Translations under genes and position numbers: made by a program
In this document: positions 29,202 through 38,552 of the stretch, one piece after another
Layout of the letters: each line of letters opens with the position of its first letter
Numbering within the stretch: position 1 is the stretch's first letter
Assembly (NCBI RefSeq): GCF_902168065.1
Contig: NZ_LR655690.1
Location: 248,001-312,000, forward strand
Direction: 5' to 3'
Length of the DNA: 64,000 nt
Origin: Mycobacterium tilburgii
Lineage (GTDB): Bacteria; Actinomycetota; Actinomycetes; Mycobacteriales; Mycobacteriaceae
Notes under the pieces: generated by a model
Databases searched by the model: none
The model's input: only the letters and a program-made list of their open reading frames with translations
What the model was told of the DNA's origin: nothing

Positions 29202-29717
29202 CTACTCGCTGGTAACTTTACCCCGAAGCTTCTGCAGGGTCGCATCCTTGGCCCGCACACTCTCGGCCAGCTCGTCCTGGAAGGCGGCCACCTGGGCCCG
29301 CAGCGCAGGGTCGGAGGACCCAAGGATCCGCACCGCCAGCAGGCCGGCGTTGCGCGCACCGCCGATCGACACCGTTGCGACCGGCACGCCGGCCGGCATC
29401 TGCACGATAGACAGCAACGAGTCCAGCCCGTCCAGCCGCGCCAGCGGCACCGGCACTCCGATCACCGGCAGCGGCGTCGCCGACGCCACCATGCCGGGCA
29501 GGTGCGCGGCGCCCCCGGCGCCCGCGATGATCACCTCGATGCCGCGGTCGGCCGCGCCCCGCGCGTAGTCGAACATCACGCCCGGAGTGCGGTGCGCCGA
29601 GACGACCCGGACCTCGGCCGGAATTTCGAACTCCGCGAGCGCCTCGGCGGCGTCCTGCATCACCGACCAGTCGCTGTCGCTGCCCATGATCACCCCGACG
29701 CGGGGCGTTTCACTCAT
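29202..29717 (-). CDS. purE: N5-carboxyaminoimidazole ribonucleotide mutase
   Basis: This 171-residue enzyme converts N5-CAIR to CAIR in de novo purine synthesis. [18 protein letters not shown] binds the phosphate and [17 protein letters not shown] carries the catalytic His. [17 protein letters not shown] is the second conserved loop. Ten bases separate it from purK upstream, consistent with an operon purK-purE-fadE25. Confidence 0.96.
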   Translation of the reverse strand: MSETPRVGVIMGSDSDWSVMQDAAEALAEFEIPAEVRVVSAHRTPGVMFDYARGAADRGIEVIIAGAGGAAHLPGMVASATPLPVIGVPVPLARLDGLDSLLSIVQMPAGVPVATVSIGGARNAGLLAVRILGSSDPALRAQVAAFQDELAESVRAKDATLQKLRGKVTSE

Positions 29718-29726
29718 TGGCGTCTC

Positions 29727-30977
29727 TCATCGACGCCGCTCCTCATGTGGGTCCCATCCGTCCGTCCACTGCCCATGTGCCAACCAGTGTGCTGCCAGCT
29801 CGCCGCGTTCACGCAGCTGCGGTAGCTCCGCGGCGTCGGCGCCCAGGTAATTGATGTGCCCGATCTTGCGGCCGGGGCGCTCGGCCTTGCCGTAGAGATG
29901 CACTCGGGCGTCGGGCATCCGCGCGTACAGGTGGTGCAGCCGCTCGTCGAGGGTCATCCGCGGCCGCTGCGCGGCGCCGAGCACGTTGACCATCACCGTC
30001 ACCGGCGTGATTGCGTCGGTCTCGCCCAGCGGATAATCCAGGACGGCCCGCAGGTGCTGCTCGAATTGGCTGGTCCGCGACCCGTCCATGGTCCAGTGCC
30101 CGGAGTTGTGCGGCCGCATCGCCAGCTCGTTGACCAGCAGGGCACCGTCGGTCGTCTCGAACAGCTCGACCGCGAGGACCCCGACCACGCCGAGTTCGGC
30201 GGCCAGCCACAGTGCCAGTTGCTGGGCTCGCGCGGCCGCGTACTCGGTCAAGTCCGGGGCGGGCGCGACCACCTCCACGCAGATGCCGTCGTCCTGCACC
30301 GTTTCGACCACCGGCCAAGCGGCACCCTGGCCGAACGGCGACCGCGCCACCAGCGCCGCCAGTTCGCGCCTCAGCTCCACCTTTTCCTCGAGCAGCACCG
30401 GCACCCCATCGGCCAGGTAATCGCGGGTGGTCTCGCGGGCATCGGCCAGATCGCGGGCCAGCCTCACACCGCGGCCGTCGTAGCCGCCGCGGGCGGCCTT
30501 GACCACCAGCGGGGTGTCGCCGGCCGCGCCGAGGCGCCCCGCGAAGGCATCGACCTCGGCGAGCTGCGACAGCGAGTCGAGGCCCACATAGCGCGGCACG
30601 GCGGCGCCGAGCGCCTCCAGCCGGCGGCGCATGACGAGCTTGTCCTGAACGTGGACCAGCACCTGCGGCGGCGGGGCCACGTTGATGCCGTCGGCGACCA
30701 GCTTCTCCAGCAGCTCCGTCGGGACGTGCTCGTGATCGAACGTCAGCACGTCGACGCCCTCGGCGACCCGGCGCAGGTCGTCGAGGTTGGTGTGCAGACC
30801 GATCACCACATCGGGGCTGACCTGCGCGGCGGGCTCATCGGCGGACGTGGCCAACACGCGCAGCCGCTGTCCCAGCGCGATCGCGGCCTGGTGGGTCATC
30901 CGGGCGAGTTGACCGCCGCCGATCATCGCTACGACGGGGGCGGCCTCCGGCAAGGGGGAACTTGGCACGCGCGTCAT
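29727..30977 (-). CDS. purK: N5-carboxyaminoimidazole ribonucleotide synthase
   Basis: An ATP-grasp enzyme of 416 residues that makes N5-CAIR from AIR, bicarbonate and ATP, partner of PurE. AMIGGGQLARMTHQAAIALG opens the N-terminal fold, VVKAARGGYDGRGV is the ATP-binding loop, and LLVNELAMRPHNSGHWTMD contains the metal-binding Glu and Asn. I chose ATG 30977, giving a length close to the M. tuberculosis protein; the frame is open for another 31 codons. Divergent from the GtrA gene. Confidence 0.95.
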   Translation of the reverse strand: MTRVPSSPLPEAAPVVAMIGGGQLARMTHQAAIALGQRLRVLATSADEPAAQVSPDVVIGLHTNLDDLRRVAEGVDVLTFDHEHVPTELLEKLVADGINVAPPPQVLVHVQDKLVMRRRLEALGAAVPRYVGLDSLSQLAEVDAFAGRLGAAGDTPLVVKAARGGYDGRGVRLARDLADARETTRDYLADGVPVLLEEKVELRRELAALVARSPFGQGAAWPVVETVQDDGICVEVVAPAPDLTEYAAARAQQLALWLAAELGVVGVLAVELFETTDGALLVNELAMRPHNSGHWTMDGSRTSQFEQHLRAVLDYPLGETDAITPVTVMVNVLGAAQRPRMTLDERLHHLYARMPDARVHLYGKAERPGRKIGHINYLGADAAELPQLRERGELAAHWLAHGQWTDGWDPHEERRR

Positions 30978-31079
30978 GGTGTCACGACTACCCACCGTGG
31001 CGTGTTGAACGGCTGCAACGCAAAAATGTTTAAGTACCATTTTGCGTCGTTTTCGCATCCGTCCGTACACTCACGAGTT

Positions 31080-31763
31080 GTGTCCTTCGCCGATGCCACA
31101 ATCGCGCACTTACCCCAGGCGTTCCAGCCCTATGCGCAGCGCCACCACGAATTCATCAAATTCGCGATCGTCGGGGGCACCACGTTCGTCATCGACTCAG
31201 CCATTTTCTACACCCTCAAGCTGACGATCCTGGAAACCAAGCCGGTGACCGCCAAGGTCATCGCGGGCATCGTCGCGGTCATCGCCTCCTACGTGCTGAA
31301 CCGGGAGTGGAGCTTCCGGGACCGCGGCGGTCGCGAACGTCACCACGAGGCGCTGCTGTTCTTTGCGTTCAGTGGCGTCGGGTTGCTGCTGAGCATGGTG
31401 CCGCTGTGGATCTCCAGCTACATCCTGCAGCTGCGCGAGCCGACGGTGTCGCTGACCGTGGAGAACATCGCCGACTTCATTTCCGCCTACATCATCGGCA
31501 ATCTGCTACAGATGGCGTTCCGCTTCTGGGCATTTCGCCGCTGGGTGTTTCCCGACCAGTTCGCCCGCAACCCCGACAAGGCGCTCGAGTCCGCGCTCAC
31601 CGCGGGCGGAATCGCCCAGCTGAGCCGGCCGCCGCATGGACCTGAGCCGGCCGGCTCAGCTGGGCGATTCCTCGGAGCCCAGGGTGTCGAAGACTTCGTG
31701 ATACAGCAGCGCGTGCACCTCGCGCAGCCGCGGAATGTTAGAAAACTCCAACGGATCTTGTGA
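31080..31763 (+). CDS. GtrA-family membrane protein with an altered C-terminus
   Basis: Four membrane helices of a GtrA-like protein are intact (FIKFAIVGGTTFVIDSAIFY, KVIAGIVAVIASYVLNREWS, LLFFAFSGVGLLLSMVPLW, FISAYIIGNLLQMAFRFWAF). GtrA proteins flip polyprenyl-linked sugars for cell-wall glycans. GTG 31080 gives the usual N-terminus; ATG 31026 is possible. After ALESALTAGGIA the protein runs into a 23-bp inverted repeat, and the conserved tail AQLGDSSEPRVSKTS is then in another frame (31656-31703). As read, the gene continues to 31763, antisense to the PH-domain gene. The core may still work. Confidence 0.75.
   Translation: MSFADATIAHLPQAFQPYAQRHHEFIKFAIVGGTTFVIDSAIFYTLKLTILETKPVTAKVIAGIVAVIASYVLNREWSFRDRGGRERHHEALLFFAFSGVGLLLSMVPLWISSYILQLREPTVSLTVENIADFISAYIIGNLLQMAFRFWAFRRWVFPDQFARNPDKALESALTAGGIAQLSRPPHGPEPAGSAGRFLGAQGVEDFVIQQRVHLAQPRNVRKLQRIL
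31608..31671. terminator. 23-bp perfect inverted repeat at the convergent GtrA / PH-domain gene ends
   Basis: Arms 31608-31630 and 31649-31671 are exact complements with an 18-base loop. The right arm encodes the end of the PH-domain gene (minus) and a tail that in relatives belongs to the GtrA protein (plus). The hairpin could end transcription from both sides. Confidence 0.75.
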
Positions 31764-32183
31764 CGCCGACTCGATAATCAGCGTCCCGGTGCGAAACATC
31801 CGCTCCCAAATCTTGTCCCGGAATTCCACGCTATTAATCCACGCCAACGGGATATCCGACCCGCAGCGGCTCAGCAATCCGTGCCGATACATCACGCGGC
31901 GATTGGTGACGACGAAATGAGTCGTGAGCCAACTCAGGAACGGCCATAGCGCCAGCCACCCGATGGTCAGCAACCAGATCCCCCAGATCACCCCGTGGAC
32001 GATATTCTTGGCGGTCTGTTCCCAATGCGTCGAGTTGACGTAGCCGGACCCGAACGCCGCCAGCCCGGTCGCCAGGACGAAGATCACAACCGGCCAGGTC
32101 AGCCGCTTCCAGTGCGGATGGCGATGGATGACGACCTGTTCGCCGGCGGCCAGGGCATTGTCGGGATAGCTCATGGGAGACAT
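31656..32183 (-). CDS. bPH2 (PH-like) domain membrane protein (Rv3278c-like)
   Basis: A protein of 172-175 residues with two membrane helices (WPVVIFVLATGLAAFGSGYV and VIWGIWLLTIGWLALWPFLS) followed by a bacterial PH domain (THFVVTNRRVMYRHGLLSR, DIPLAWINSVEFRDKIWER, TGTLIIESASQDPLEF). The function of such proteins is unknown; they are membrane-associated. ATG 32183 overlaps the birA stop (TAATG), and ATG 32174 would give the same length as the M. tuberculosis protein. The last codons overlap the GtrA gene tail. Confidence 0.9.
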   Translation of the reverse strand: MSPMSYPDNALAAGEQVVIHRHPHWKRLTWPVVIFVLATGLAAFGSGYVNSTHWEQTAKNIVHGVIWGIWLLTIGWLALWPFLSWLTTHFVVTNRRVMYRHGLLSRCGSDIPLAWINSVEFRDKIWERMFRTGTLIIESASQDPLEFSNIPRLREVHALLYHEVFDTLGSEESPS

Positions 32184-33010
32184 TAGCCCCGTAGTTGCAC
32201 GACGTCACCAGCGGAAACGACGACAGTTTCGCCTTTGCTCTCCAGGCACAGTCGTCCTTGGTCGTCGATCGCGCTGGCGGTCCCGACGACCTCCTTGCCA
32301 CCGGGCAGTGCGGCGCGCACCTGGGTGCCGAGGGTCAGACTGCGCGCGCGGTAGTCGGCCGCCAACTGCCAGTCGGCCCCGCGCGCGGCTTGCCACGCCA
32401 CGATCCGGCCGCCGAGCTCGCGCAGCACCGCGCCCACCAGCCGATCGCGGTCGGGAGCGGGGACGCCGAGGTCGAACAGCGACGTCGCCCCCGGCCCGTC
32501 GACCTCATCGGGTGACTGAGTTACGTTGAGCCCCAAACCAATTACCACCACCGGCCGGGCGACCTCAGCCAGGATTCCGGCCAGCTTGCCGGCGGGTTCG
32601 CCCGCGCCGGCAAGCACATCGTTGGGCCATTTGAGGCCCAACCGGACCCCGGTGCCCTGCAGCAGCGGGCTCACCGCATCGACCACCGCCACGCCGGTGG
32701 CTAGCGGCAGCCAGCCCCAGCCGGTGACCGGGACGTCGACGACGCTGACCGCGACCGACATGGTGATCTGCGCCCGCGGCGAGGACGACCAGCCGCGGCC
32801 GTGCCGTCCGCGGCCCGCCGTCTGATGCTCGGCGATCAACACCGAACCGGCGACGTCGGTTCCGGCAGCCGCGCGAGCCAGCAAATCGGCGTTGGTGGAA
32901 CCGGTCTGCTCAACGACATCGAGCCGCCGCCAACCCAATCCGGTCCCGATCAACTCGGCGCGCAGGGCGGCGGCGTTCAACGGGGTGCGGAATTGATCTC
33001 GGTCGGTCAC
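32183..33010 (-). CDS. birA: Biotin-[acetyl-CoA-carboxylase] ligase
   Basis: This 275-residue enzyme activates biotin with ATP and attaches it to the biotin carrier Lys, here most obviously AccA3 encoded 5 kb away. GSTNADLLARAAAG, EHQTAGRGRHGRGWSSS (biotinyl-AMP loop) and LKWPNDVL are diagnostic. There is no N-terminal DNA-binding domain, as in other mycobacterial BirA. GTG 33010 overlaps the TGA of the broken upstream gene; the longer open frame belongs to that pseudogene. Confidence 0.95.
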   Translation of the reverse strand: MTDRDQFRTPLNAAALRAELIGTGLGWRRLDVVEQTGSTNADLLARAAAGTDVAGSVLIAEHQTAGRGRHGRGWSSSPRAQITMSVAVSVVDVPVTGWGWLPLATGVAVVDAVSPLLQGTGVRLGLKWPNDVLAGAGEPAGKLAGILAEVARPVVVIGLGLNVTQSPDEVDGPGATSLFDLGVPAPDRDRLVGAVLRELGGRIVAWQAARGADWQLAADYRARSLTLGTQVRAALPGGKEVVGTASAIDDQGRLCLESKGETVVVSAGDVVQLRG

Positions 33011-34507
33011 CGGGCCCAGCCTAGAACCCCGGCGACGTAACGGGCGGCGGTCGCACATGTCCAGCATGGCCAAATGGCTGAACAGCATGCTGGTCCCGAT
33101 CGGGTTGCCGCCGCCCGGGTAGGCGGTCCCGCTGGGCGCTGCCATGGTGTTGCCCGCCGCGTACAGGCCAGCGATGGGGTGCCCGGATTTGTCCAGGACC
33201 CGCGGCCGCGGTGCCGGTCCGAAGCCCGCCCTTGGTGCCCAGATCGGAGATGCCGAACGCGGCGGCGTGATACGGCGGGTGTCGATGGGGACCAGCGGCG
33301 ACGCCCCGCCGGAGAACGCGCGGTCGAAGGCCTCGTCGCCCCTGCCGAAATCCTCGTCGACGCCGGCCGCGGCGAACTCGTTGAACCGGGCCACCGTCGC
33401 CGACAGCTGCTGGGCTCCGACACCGATCTTGGCGGCCAATTCCGCCAGCGTGTCCGCGGAGTGCCGCAGGCCGGCCGCCACGTATCTCCCGGTTTCGACG
33501 ATGACGACGTTGGACGCCTTGACCGGCGGCACCTCACCCTCTTTGTCGTCGTAGATCATTCAGTACGGCAACGTGATCGAACCAGCCTGCAGTTGCCGGA
33601 TGATCTCACGGCCCGCCCGGTCGTAGGCCTGCGACTCGTTGACGAACCGGTTGCCGTCCTGGTTGACGAAGATGTCACCGGTAAACCACAGCGCGAACGC
33701 CGAGCGGTCGTCGGGATGGGTCATGCCGGGTGACCACCACGCCTGATCCAGCAGGTCGGTGTCGGCGCCGACGGCGATGCCGGCCTGCAGCGCCAGGCCG
33801 CGACTGCCCGGGCCGCCCATCGTGCCGCGCGCGTAGCCCGGCACCCCGTAGCGGCGGCGCAGGTCCTCTCGTTGGCTTCGAAGCCGACGGCGGCCAGCAG
33901 CACGCCCAGGCGGGTGCGGATGGCCCGGCGGACCCCGTCGGTTTCGACGATCGCGCCGGTGACCCGCCGCTCGGGGCCGTCCAACACCACCAGCTCGACC
34001 AGCGCGGTGTCACGCCGCAGCGACGCGTTCGGGTACTGGCCAATGGCCTTGAGGAAACGCGCGATCAGGGCGCGGCCGCCACCGCCAGCGGCTTTGCCGC
34101 AATGTGGCGCCGGCCGTCCAGGCGCGCCTTGGGCGCCTTGCCGAAGTAGTCCGGCCAGGACCAGCGGCACGAATTTCAGCTGCGTCCTGCTCGAGATGCT
34201 CGATCAGCGGCGCGCCGCCGCGGACGTACGTCTCCTGCAGGTCGCGCGGGGTGCGGTCGCCGACCACGGCGTGGTAATAGGTCAGCGCGTCCTCGATAGT
34301 GTCGTCACAGGAGCCGGCGCGCAACAACACCGGGTTGCACGGAAACCACACCCCACCTCCGCCGAAGTAGGCGGTGGTTCCGCCGAATTTCCCGGTCGAT
34401 TCGACCAGCAGCACGTCGAGACCCTCGCGCGCGGCAGTGTAGGCGCCGGTGACCCCGCCGCCACCCGATCCCACCACCAACACGTCGCATTCGGTCGCCC
34501 AGTCCAT
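33007..34507 (-). pseudogene. KstD-like FAD-binding dehydrogenase, frameshifted with nonsense codon
   Basis: From ATG 34507: [20 protein letters not shown] (FAD fold), VESTGKFGGTTAYFGGGGVW and YVRGGAPLIEHLEQDA. Later frames give GYARGTMGGPGSRGLALQAG, FVNQDGNRFVNESQAYD, then TGA at 33560 where relatives have Trp, then VIVETGRYVAAGL, GLYAAGNTMAAPSGTAYPGG and GTSMLFSHLAMLDMC. The tail YVAGVLGWAR ends with TGA overlapping the birA start. It resembles 3-ketosteroid dehydrogenase-type flavoproteins of about 500 residues. At least three frame changes are present. Confidence 0.8.
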
Positions 34508-34542
34508 CAGCAGAGAATAGCCCGCCGCTAAGCTCGGGATCC

Positions 34543-36186
34543 ATGACAAGCGTTACCGACCACACGGGTCATTCAGCGGAGCCGGCCGCCGAGCACACCA
34601 TAGACATCCACACGACGACGGGCAAACTGGCCGAGCTGCACCGGCGTCGCGAAGAGTCCCTGCACCCGGTCGGTGAGACAGCCGTCGAGAAGGTGCACGC
34701 CAAGGGCAAGCTGACCGCCCGGGAGCGCATCCTTGCGCTGCTCGACGAGGACTCGTTCGTCGAGCTCGACGCGCTGGCCAGGCACCGCAGCACCAACTTC
34801 GGGCTGGAAAAGAACCGCCCCCTCGGTGACGGCGTGATCACCGGCTACGGCACCATCGACGGTCGCGATGTATGCATCTTCAGCCAGGACGCCACGGTCT
34901 TCGGTGGCAGCCTCGGCGAGGTCTACGGCGAGAAGATCGTCAAGGTCCAGGAACTGGCTACCAAGACGGGCCGGCCGCTGATAGGCATCAACGACGGCGC
35001 CGGTGCGCGCATCCAGGAGGGTGTGGTCTCGCTCGGCCTGTACAGCCGGATCTTCCGCAACAACATCCTGGCCTCCGGCGTCATCCCGCAGATCTCGCTG
35101 ATCATGGGCGCCGCTGCCGGCGGGCACGTCTACTCGCCCGCCCTGACCGACTTTGTCGTCATGGTCGACCAGACCAGCCAGATGTTCATCACCGGGCCCG
35201 ACGTCATCAAGACGGTCACCGGCGAGGACGTGACCATGGAGGAACTGGGTGGCGCCCACACCCACATGGCCAAGTCGGGCACGCTGCACTACGTCGCTTC
35301 CGGCGAGCAGGACGCGTTCGACTGGGTCCGCAACCTGCTGGGCTACCTGCCACCCAACAACTTCACCGACCCGCCCTACGCGGTTCCGATTCCGGAGGGC
35401 CCGATCGAGGACAACCTCACCGAGGAGGACCTCGAGCTGGACACGCTGATCCCGGACTCGCCGAACCAGCCCTACGATATGCACGAGGTGATCACCCGAA
35501 TCCTCGACGACGAGTTCCTGGAGGTCCAGGGCGGCTACGCGCAGAACATCGTCGTCGGGTTCGGGCGCATCGACGGCCGGCCGGTGGGCATCGTGGCCAA
35601 CCAGCCCACCCAGTTCGCGGGATGCCTGGACATCAACGCCTCGGAGAAGGCCGCCCGGTTCGTGCGGACCTGCGACTGCTTCAACATCCCGATCATCATG
35701 CTGGTGGACGTCCCGGGCTTCCTGCCGGGCACCGGCCAGGAATACAACGGCATCATCCGGCGCGGCGCCAAGCTGCTGTACGCCTACGGCGAGGCCACCG
35801 TCCCCAAGGTCACCGTCATCACCCGTAAGGCCTACGGCGGCGCCTACTGCGTGATGGGTTCCAAGGACATGGGCTGCGACGTCAACCTGGCCTGGCCGAC
35901 CGCGCAGATCGCGGTGATGGGGGCCTCTGGCGCTGTCGGCTTCGTCTACCGCCAACAGCTCAAGAAGGCCGCCGCCGAAGGCCAGGACGTCGACGCGCTG
36001 CGGCTGCAGTTGCAGCAAGAGTACGAGGACACGCTGGTCAATCCGTACGTCGCCGCCGAACGCGGTTACGTCGACTCGGTCATCCCGCCGTCGCACACGC
36101 GCGGCTACATCGCCACGGCGCTGCGCCTGATGGAACGCAAAATCTCCCACCTGCCCCCGAAGAAGCACGGAAACATCCCACTGTGA
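34543..36186 (+). CDS. accD5: Acyl-CoA carboxylase beta subunit AccD5
   Basis: This 547-residue carboxyltransferase subunit, with AccA3 and AccE5, makes methylmalonyl-CoA from propionyl-CoA for methyl-branched lipids. [36 protein letters not shown] and [17 protein letters not shown] form the acyl-CoA half; [17 protein letters not shown] and [20 protein letters not shown] form the carboxybiotin half. Length and ends match M. tuberculosis AccD5. The stop overlaps accE5 by GTGA. Intact. Confidence 0.97.
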   Translation: MTSVTDHTGHSAEPAAEHTIDIHTTTGKLAELHRRREESLHPVGETAVEKVHAKGKLTARERILALLDEDSFVELDALARHRSTNFGLEKNRPLGDGVITGYGTIDGRDVCIFSQDATVFGGSLGEVYGEKIVKVQELATKTGRPLIGINDGAGARIQEGVVSLGLYSRIFRNNILASGVIPQISLIMGAAAGGHVYSPALTDFVVMVDQTSQMFITGPDVIKTVTGEDVTMEELGGAHTHMAKSGTLHYVASGEQDAFDWVRNLLGYLPPNNFTDPPYAVPIPEGPIEDNLTEEDLELDTLIPDSPNQPYDMHEVITRILDDEFLEVQGGYAQNIVVGFGRIDGRPVGIVANQPTQFAGCLDINASEKAARFVRTCDCFNIPIIMLVDVPGFLPGTGQEYNGIIRRGAKLLYAYGEATVPKVTVITRKAYGGAYCVMGSKDMGCDVNLAWPTAQIAVMGASGAVGFVYRQQLKKAAAEGQDVDALRLQLQQEYEDTLVNPYVAAERGYVDSVIPPSHTRGYIATALRLMERKISHLPPKKHGNIPL

Positions 36187-36449
36187 GTGAGACGAACGGT
36201 TCAACACCGGTGAGCGACGAGACCGCGACGGCCGGCCAGCCACATCAGCCGCACATCAAGATCCTGCGGGGTAACCCCACCGACGAAGAGGTGGTCGCGC
36301 TGATGACGGTGCTGGGCAGCGTCGGAGGCACGCCCGCGCAGCCGCCGACCGAGAGCACCCGGTGGGGGCTTCCGGTCGACAGGTTGCGCTACGCGATCAG
36401 CAACTACCAGCGAATCACCCTGCAAGAACGCGTACACATGCGGCGATGA
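36183..36449 (+). CDS. accE5: Acyl-CoA carboxylase epsilon subunit AccE5
   Basis: A small subunit (88 residues) that bridges the AccA3 and AccD5 subunits. The C-terminal part [20 protein letters not shown] is the conserved epsilon helix. The N-terminal region is much shorter than in M. tuberculosis, where an extended repeat-containing N-terminus gives about 177 residues. GTG 36183 overlaps the accD5 stop and its own stop overlaps the maf start (ATGA), so the frame is well fixed. Confidence 0.9.
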   Translation: MSETNGSTPVSDETATAGQPHQPHIKILRGNPTDEEVVALMTVLGSVGGTPAQPPTESTRWGLPVDRLRYAISNYQRITLQERVHMRR

Positions 36450-37095
36450 CCCGCCTGGTCCTCGGGCCGGCCTCCACCGGACGTCGTAAAGTGTTGCGCC
36501 AGGCCGGAGTCGAGCCACTGATCGTCGTCTCCGGCATCGACGAAGAGCGCCTCATCGCCGGCCTTCCTTCGCACGCGGGTTCCGGCGAGGTGGTGTGCGC
36601 GCTGGCGCAGGCCAAGGCCGAACAGGTCGCAGGCGAACTGGACCGTGACATCGCCGCGGATTGTGTTGTAATCGGCTGTGATTCGATGCTCTACCTCGAC
36701 GGCGAACTGTGCAGCAAGCTGAAATCCGCCGCGGCGCGCCAACTGTGGCAGTCGATGGCCGGGCGCTCGGGCCAGCTGTACACGGGTCATTGCGTGATTC
36801 GACTGCAGGACAACGTGATTATTAACACTGAAGCGCAAACCGCAATAACCACAGTGCATTTCGTAACACCGTCACCCGAAGATCTGGAGGCCTACCTGGC
36901 CGACGACGACTCATTGCGGGTTGCCGGCGGTTTCACCCTCGACGGCCTGGGCGGGTGGTTCGTCGACGGCGATCCGGCCGGCGTGATCGGCATCGGCTTG
37001 CCCGTGACCCGCGAACTGCTGCATCGCGTCGCCTGTCGGTCGCGGCGTTATGGGCGAACAACCGTCCGGACCATCAGAGCCGGGCCGGACGGTAG
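36446..37095 (+). pseudogene. maf: Maf-like nucleotide pyrophosphatase, 3' frameshift
   Basis: From ATG 36446: [37 protein letters not shown] and [18 protein letters not shown], then [17 protein letters not shown] and [20 protein letters not shown]. The catalytic Lys and Asp positions are present, but the N-terminal SxSPGR loop is altered and the GKP loop reads CSKLKS. One base near 37037 is out of step: the normal end [12 protein letters not shown] followed by TAG at 37093 is in the next frame. In the current frame there is no stop, and it runs on through sseA. Confidence 0.7.
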
Positions 37096-37105
37096 GCTTT
37101 GGGCT

Positions 37106-37996
37106 GTGCCGCTTATCCCCGATCCCAGCCCGACCCTGACGCAGTACGCCCACCCCGAACGGTTGGTCACCGCCGACTGGTTATCCGGCCACATGGGGTC
37201 TCCCGGTCTGGCCATCGTCGAATCCGACGAAGACGTCCTGCTCTACGACGTCGGGCACATCCCCGGCGCCGTCAAGATCGACTGGCACACCGACCTCAAC
37301 GACCCGCGGGTCCGCGACTACATCACCGGTGAGCAATTCGCGGAACTGATGGACCGCAAAGGCATTTCCCGAGACGACACCGTGGTCATCTACGGCGACA
37401 AGAGCAATTGGTGGGCGGCCTACGCGCTGTGGGTGTTCAAGTTGTTCGACCACCCCGACGTGCGGCTGCTCAACGGCGGGCGCGACCTCTGGCTGTCCGA
37501 GCGGCGCGACACCAGCCTGGAGGTGCCGACCAAAACCTCGACCGGCTACCCTGTCGTCGTGCGCAACGACGCGCCCATCCGCGCGTTCAAGGAAGACGTG
37601 CTGGGCATCTTGGGCCACGAGCCGCTGATCGACGTCCGCTCCCCCGACGAGTACGCGGGTAAGCGCACGCACATGCCCGACTATCCGGAAGAGGGCGCGC
37701 TGCGCGCCGGGCACATCCCGACCGCCCAGTCCATCCCGTGGGGCAAGGCGGTCGACGACAGCGGCCGATTCCGCAGCCGCGAGGAGCTCGAGGAGCTCTA
37801 CGGCTTCCTGGTGCCCGACGACAACCCGGTGGTGTACTGCCGCATCGGTGAACGATCCAGCCACACCTGGTTCGTCCTGACCTACCTGCTGGGCAAACCC
37901 GGCGTTCGCAACTACGACGGCTCCTGGAGCGAGTGGGGCAACACTGTGCGGGTGCCCATCGTTGCGGGCGAGAGCCCGGGAGCCGTCCCGGTCTGA
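37106..37996 (+). CDS. sseA: Thiosulfate:cyanide sulfurtransferase (rhodanese) SseA
   Basis: A 296-residue two-domain rhodanese. The N-terminal domain carries [20 protein letters not shown] and [19 protein letters not shown]; the C-terminal domain carries the active loop [15 protein letters not shown] with catalytic Cys 245. In M. tuberculosis SseA acts in thiol redox homeostasis and interacts with the SodA/DoxX complex. GTG 37106 gives the family N-terminus [20 protein letters not shown]. The open frame upstream comes from the frameshifted maf. Confidence 0.95.
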   Translation: MPLIPDPSPTLTQYAHPERLVTADWLSGHMGSPGLAIVESDEDVLLYDVGHIPGAVKIDWHTDLNDPRVRDYITGEQFAELMDRKGISRDDTVVIYGDKSNWWAAYALWVFKLFDHPDVRLLNGGRDLWLSERRDTSLEVPTKTSTGYPVVVRNDAPIRAFKEDVLGILGHEPLIDVRSPDEYAGKRTHMPDYPEEGALRAGHIPTAQSIPWGKAVDDSGRFRSREELEELYGFLVPDDNPVVYCRIGERSSHTWFVLTYLLGKPGVRNYDGSWSEWGNTVRVPIVAGESPGAVPV

Positions 37997-38418
37997 TGAG
38001 CCTGCCCGCGCCGCTGGCCGAGGTGGTGTCCGACTTCGCCGAAGTTCAGGGCCAGGACAAGCTGAAGCTCCTGCTGGAGTTCGCCGACGAGCTGCCGGCG
38101 CTGCCCGACGACCTGGCCGAGGTCGCGATGGAGCCGGTCCCGGAATGCCAGTCGCCGCTGTTCCTGCACGTCGACGCAGCCGACCCGAACCGGGTGCGGC
38201 TGTACTTCAGCGCCCCCGCCGAGGCGCCAACCACCCGCGGATTAGCGTCGATCCTGGCCGCCGGGCTCGACGAACAACCCGCCGCCGACATCCTGGCCGT
38301 GCCCGCGGATTTCTACACCGAGTTGGGCCTGGCCGCCTTGATCAGCCCGCTGCGGCTGCGCGGCATGTCGGCGATGCTGGCGCGCATCAAACGGCGCCTG
38401 CGAGCTACCACGGAGTAA
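37996..38418 (+). CDS. SufE-like Fe-S assembly protein (Rv3284-like)
   Basis: A 140-residue SufE-fold protein. SufE accepts sulfur from a cysteine desulfurase on a conserved Cys; here it is Cys 51 in [35 protein letters not shown] is the conserved N-terminal helix. ATG 37996 overlaps the sseA stop (TGATG), and the pairing with a sulfurtransferase supports a role in sulfur transfer. Length is close to the M. tuberculosis protein. Confidence 0.9.
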   Translation: MSLPAPLAEVVSDFAEVQGQDKLKLLLEFADELPALPDDLAEVAMEPVPECQSPLFLHVDAADPNRVRLYFSAPAEAPTTRGLASILAAGLDEQPAADILAVPADFYTELGLAALISPLRLRGMSAMLARIKRRLRATTE

Positions 38419-38552
38419 TGCCCCAAACCCGGCACCGCCTCATCGGCCCGGCGACGCGGCGCTTAGACTTCCCCGAAAATCGTTGTAAGAAATTCTCTTT
38501 AGAGACCCACGCATGAAGAATCTCTGCGAGGTAGGCTCAAGCAGGAGGCGCA

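Noticed and set aside
29856-31025. Plus-strand open frame upstream of the GtrA gene, opposite purK
   Set aside because: Antisense shadow of purK. The GtrA protein clearly begins near 31026-31080.
34573-36243. Minus-strand open frame of 556 codons opposite accD5
   Set aside because: It is the mirror of a highly conserved coding gene in GC-rich DNA. Its text is rich in Asp, Gly, His and Val without motifs, and it covers accD5 almost exactly.
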